Shown piece after piece: positions 5,610 to 6,378 of a DNA stretch of 6,378 nt. Origin of the DNA: JBFLVN01 sp040758475 (GTDB lineage Bacteria > JAGRBM01); assembly GCA_040758475.1 (NCBI GenBank), contig JBFLVN010000218.1, positions 1 to 6,378 on the forward strand, written 5' to 3'. The notes below the pieces were generated by a model. The model was not told the DNA's origin, ran no database searches, and saw only the letters and a list, made by a program, of their open reading frames with translations. Numbering within the stretch: the stretch's first letter is position 1; each line of letters starts with the position of its first letter. The position numbers were made by a program, and so were the translations under genes.

Positions 5610-6341
5610 TCAATCGGCTTGCCCCGCAGGGGGCGAGAGATTTTCGAGGAGAAATTCCCGCGTATTTCTAGCAGGCTCTTCGATCACGAGTTCGAGAAGG
5701 CGAGCGAGTTCGTTCCCCAGGGCGGGGCCCGGCTTGTAGCCTCTCTCCAGCAGGTCTCTTCCGGAAATCGCCAAATCCTTCACCGAAAGCGGCGGCTTGG
5801 CGGAGAGTTCCATTTCGATGCGCTCGCGGAGAGCGAGGAGATCGTCCACGCGGGAGGGATCACGCTGGGCCCGGCGGTCGCAGAGGGCGACATCCAAAAG
5901 TTTTCCGACGAGTTCCACTCCCACGGCGCGGATAAAACGCCGGAGAGCTCTCCCGGTCGAATCGGCCCGGGTGTCGAACATGTGTCTTGCGGCGAGCCTG
6001 GCCACGTTCTCGGGCTCGGCGCCGATCATGGGGGAGCGCCAGTGAGTAAGGCGCTCCCGGGCTTTTTCCTCCGAAACGCTCTGGTGGCCATAGAAGGTGA
6101 TGCGGCCGTCTTCCGGGTGGCGGCCCGCGCAGGCGGGTTTTCCCACGTCGTGGTAGAGGATTCCGAGCATCACTTCGGCGTCGCCCGGATGCTGGACGAG
6201 CGGATCGGCCGCCGCGGCGTCGAGCGCCATCATCGTGTGATCGAAGACGTCGGCGATGTGGTACTCGCGGGGCTGATCGACGCCGCTCATGCCGGCCACT
6301 TCGGGAAAGAGCTTTTCGAGCGCCCCGGCTTCCCGAAGCAA
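5610..6341 (-). CDS. HD-domain C-terminal part of a CCA-adding enzyme / poly(A) polymerase-like protein
   Basis: The frame matches the back half of bacterial tRNA nucleotidyltransferases that carry an HD domain. The family adds or repairs the 3' CCA of tRNA; HD domains act as metal phosphohydrolases. Landmarks are LLREAGALEKLFPEV (near 1-15; neck region), DVFDHTMMALDAA (31-43, His35), ILYHDVGKP (61-69, His64 and Asp65), GRITFYGHQSV (79-89, His86), ARHMF (118-122), and the C-terminal PPLSVKDLAISGRDL (183-197) with GYKPGPALGNELARLLE (201-217). The nucleotidyltransferase domain would lie beyond the right edge. The only start within the open frame is a TTG (6341-6339) in the middle of a family-conserved segment. 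Seven codons upstream is an in-frame TAG, and the frame beyond it still looks like the family. It is therefore either an HD-only protein, a broken gene, or a sequence error. It is probably the first visible gene of the minus-strand cluster. Confidence 0.7.
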   Translation of the reverse strand: MLREAGALEKLFPEVAGMSGVDQPREYHIADVFDHTMMALDAAAADPLVQHPGDAEVMLGILYHDVGKPACAGRHPEDGRITFYGHQSVSEEKARERLTHWRSPMIGAEPENVARLAARHMFDTRADSTGRALRRFIRAVGVELVGKLLDVALCDRRAQRDPSRVDDLLALRERIEMELSAKPPLSVKDLAISGRDLLERGYKPGPALGNELARLLELVIEEPARNTREFLLENLSPPAGQAD

Positions 6342-6378
6342 ATAAACACCCCGGGAAGGCTATTTCGCCTGGAACAGC
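6342..6378 (-). pseudogene. Upstream continuation of the CCA-enzyme frame across an in-frame TAG
   Basis: Read in the frame of the HD gene, the right edge gives LFQAK, then TAG (6362-6360), then PSRGVY, running directly into LLREAGALEKLFPEV. The family has a conserved segment of the form A-K/R-R/K-P-S-x-G followed by a leucine-rich stretch and FPEL, so the residues on both sides of the stop fit one continuous protein. An AAG lysine codon changed to TAG is the simplest explanation. The other two frames here do not resemble the family, so a frameshift is less likely. Only 16 bases remain upstream, so the rest of the gene cannot be judged. Confidence 0.45.

Noticed and set aside
5621..5634. GCCCC-GCAG-GGGGC hairpin near the end of the HD-domain gene as a terminator
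   Set aside because: The hairpin is inside the coding region, before the stop codon at 5612-5610, and no T-run follows on the minus strand.

Overview
The window is GC-rich chromosomal DNA from a Gram-negative bacterium. Gene content points to a deltaproteobacterial or myxobacterial-type lineage: an RND/MMPL exporter, a soluble MshEN-plus-GAF protein and a Trp-less type of dodecin. The lineage is an inference. I see no insertion sequence, CRISPR array, rRNA, tRNA or phage gene.

Layout. (1) Positions 1-180, minus strand: the first 60 codons of an unidentified protein with an N-terminal signal peptide or anchor, starting at GTG and running off the left edge. (2) Positions 181-537: a divergent gap with no convincing gene, holding an AT-rich patch with two AACAAAT repeats ten bases apart. 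(3) 538-2946, plus: an 802-residue RND/MMPL exporter with two six-helix halves and an Asp in TM4 and TM10. (4) 3039-4061, plus: a 340-residue protein with an N-terminal MshEN (GspE/PilB N-terminal) domain and a C-terminal GAF-like domain, but no ATPase. (5) 4065-6378, minus: a compact cluster transcribed right to left. It holds the C-terminal HD part of a CCA-adding/poly(A) polymerase-like protein, an MBL-fold hydrolase with a winged-helix tail, and two consecutive dodecin-family genes. The MBL and first dodecin genes share a base (TGATG); the second dodecin follows after 13 bases with a strong Shine-Dalgarno. The plus-strand and minus-strand groups converge with only three bases between stop codons (4061/4065).

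The most interesting points are three. First, two divergent dodecin paralogues sit side by side, translationally coupled to a metallo-hydrolase, and both lack the Trp and Gln of the classical flavin pocket (Gly and Arg instead). Second, an in-frame TAG at 6360-6362 interrupts what looks like one continuous CCA-enzyme reading frame. Third, the MshEN domain keeps exact 24-5-24 spacing but has lost parts of the c-di-GMP signature. The first and second genes of the plus strand are probably separate units; no pathway linking them to the minus-strand cluster can be read from the sequence.
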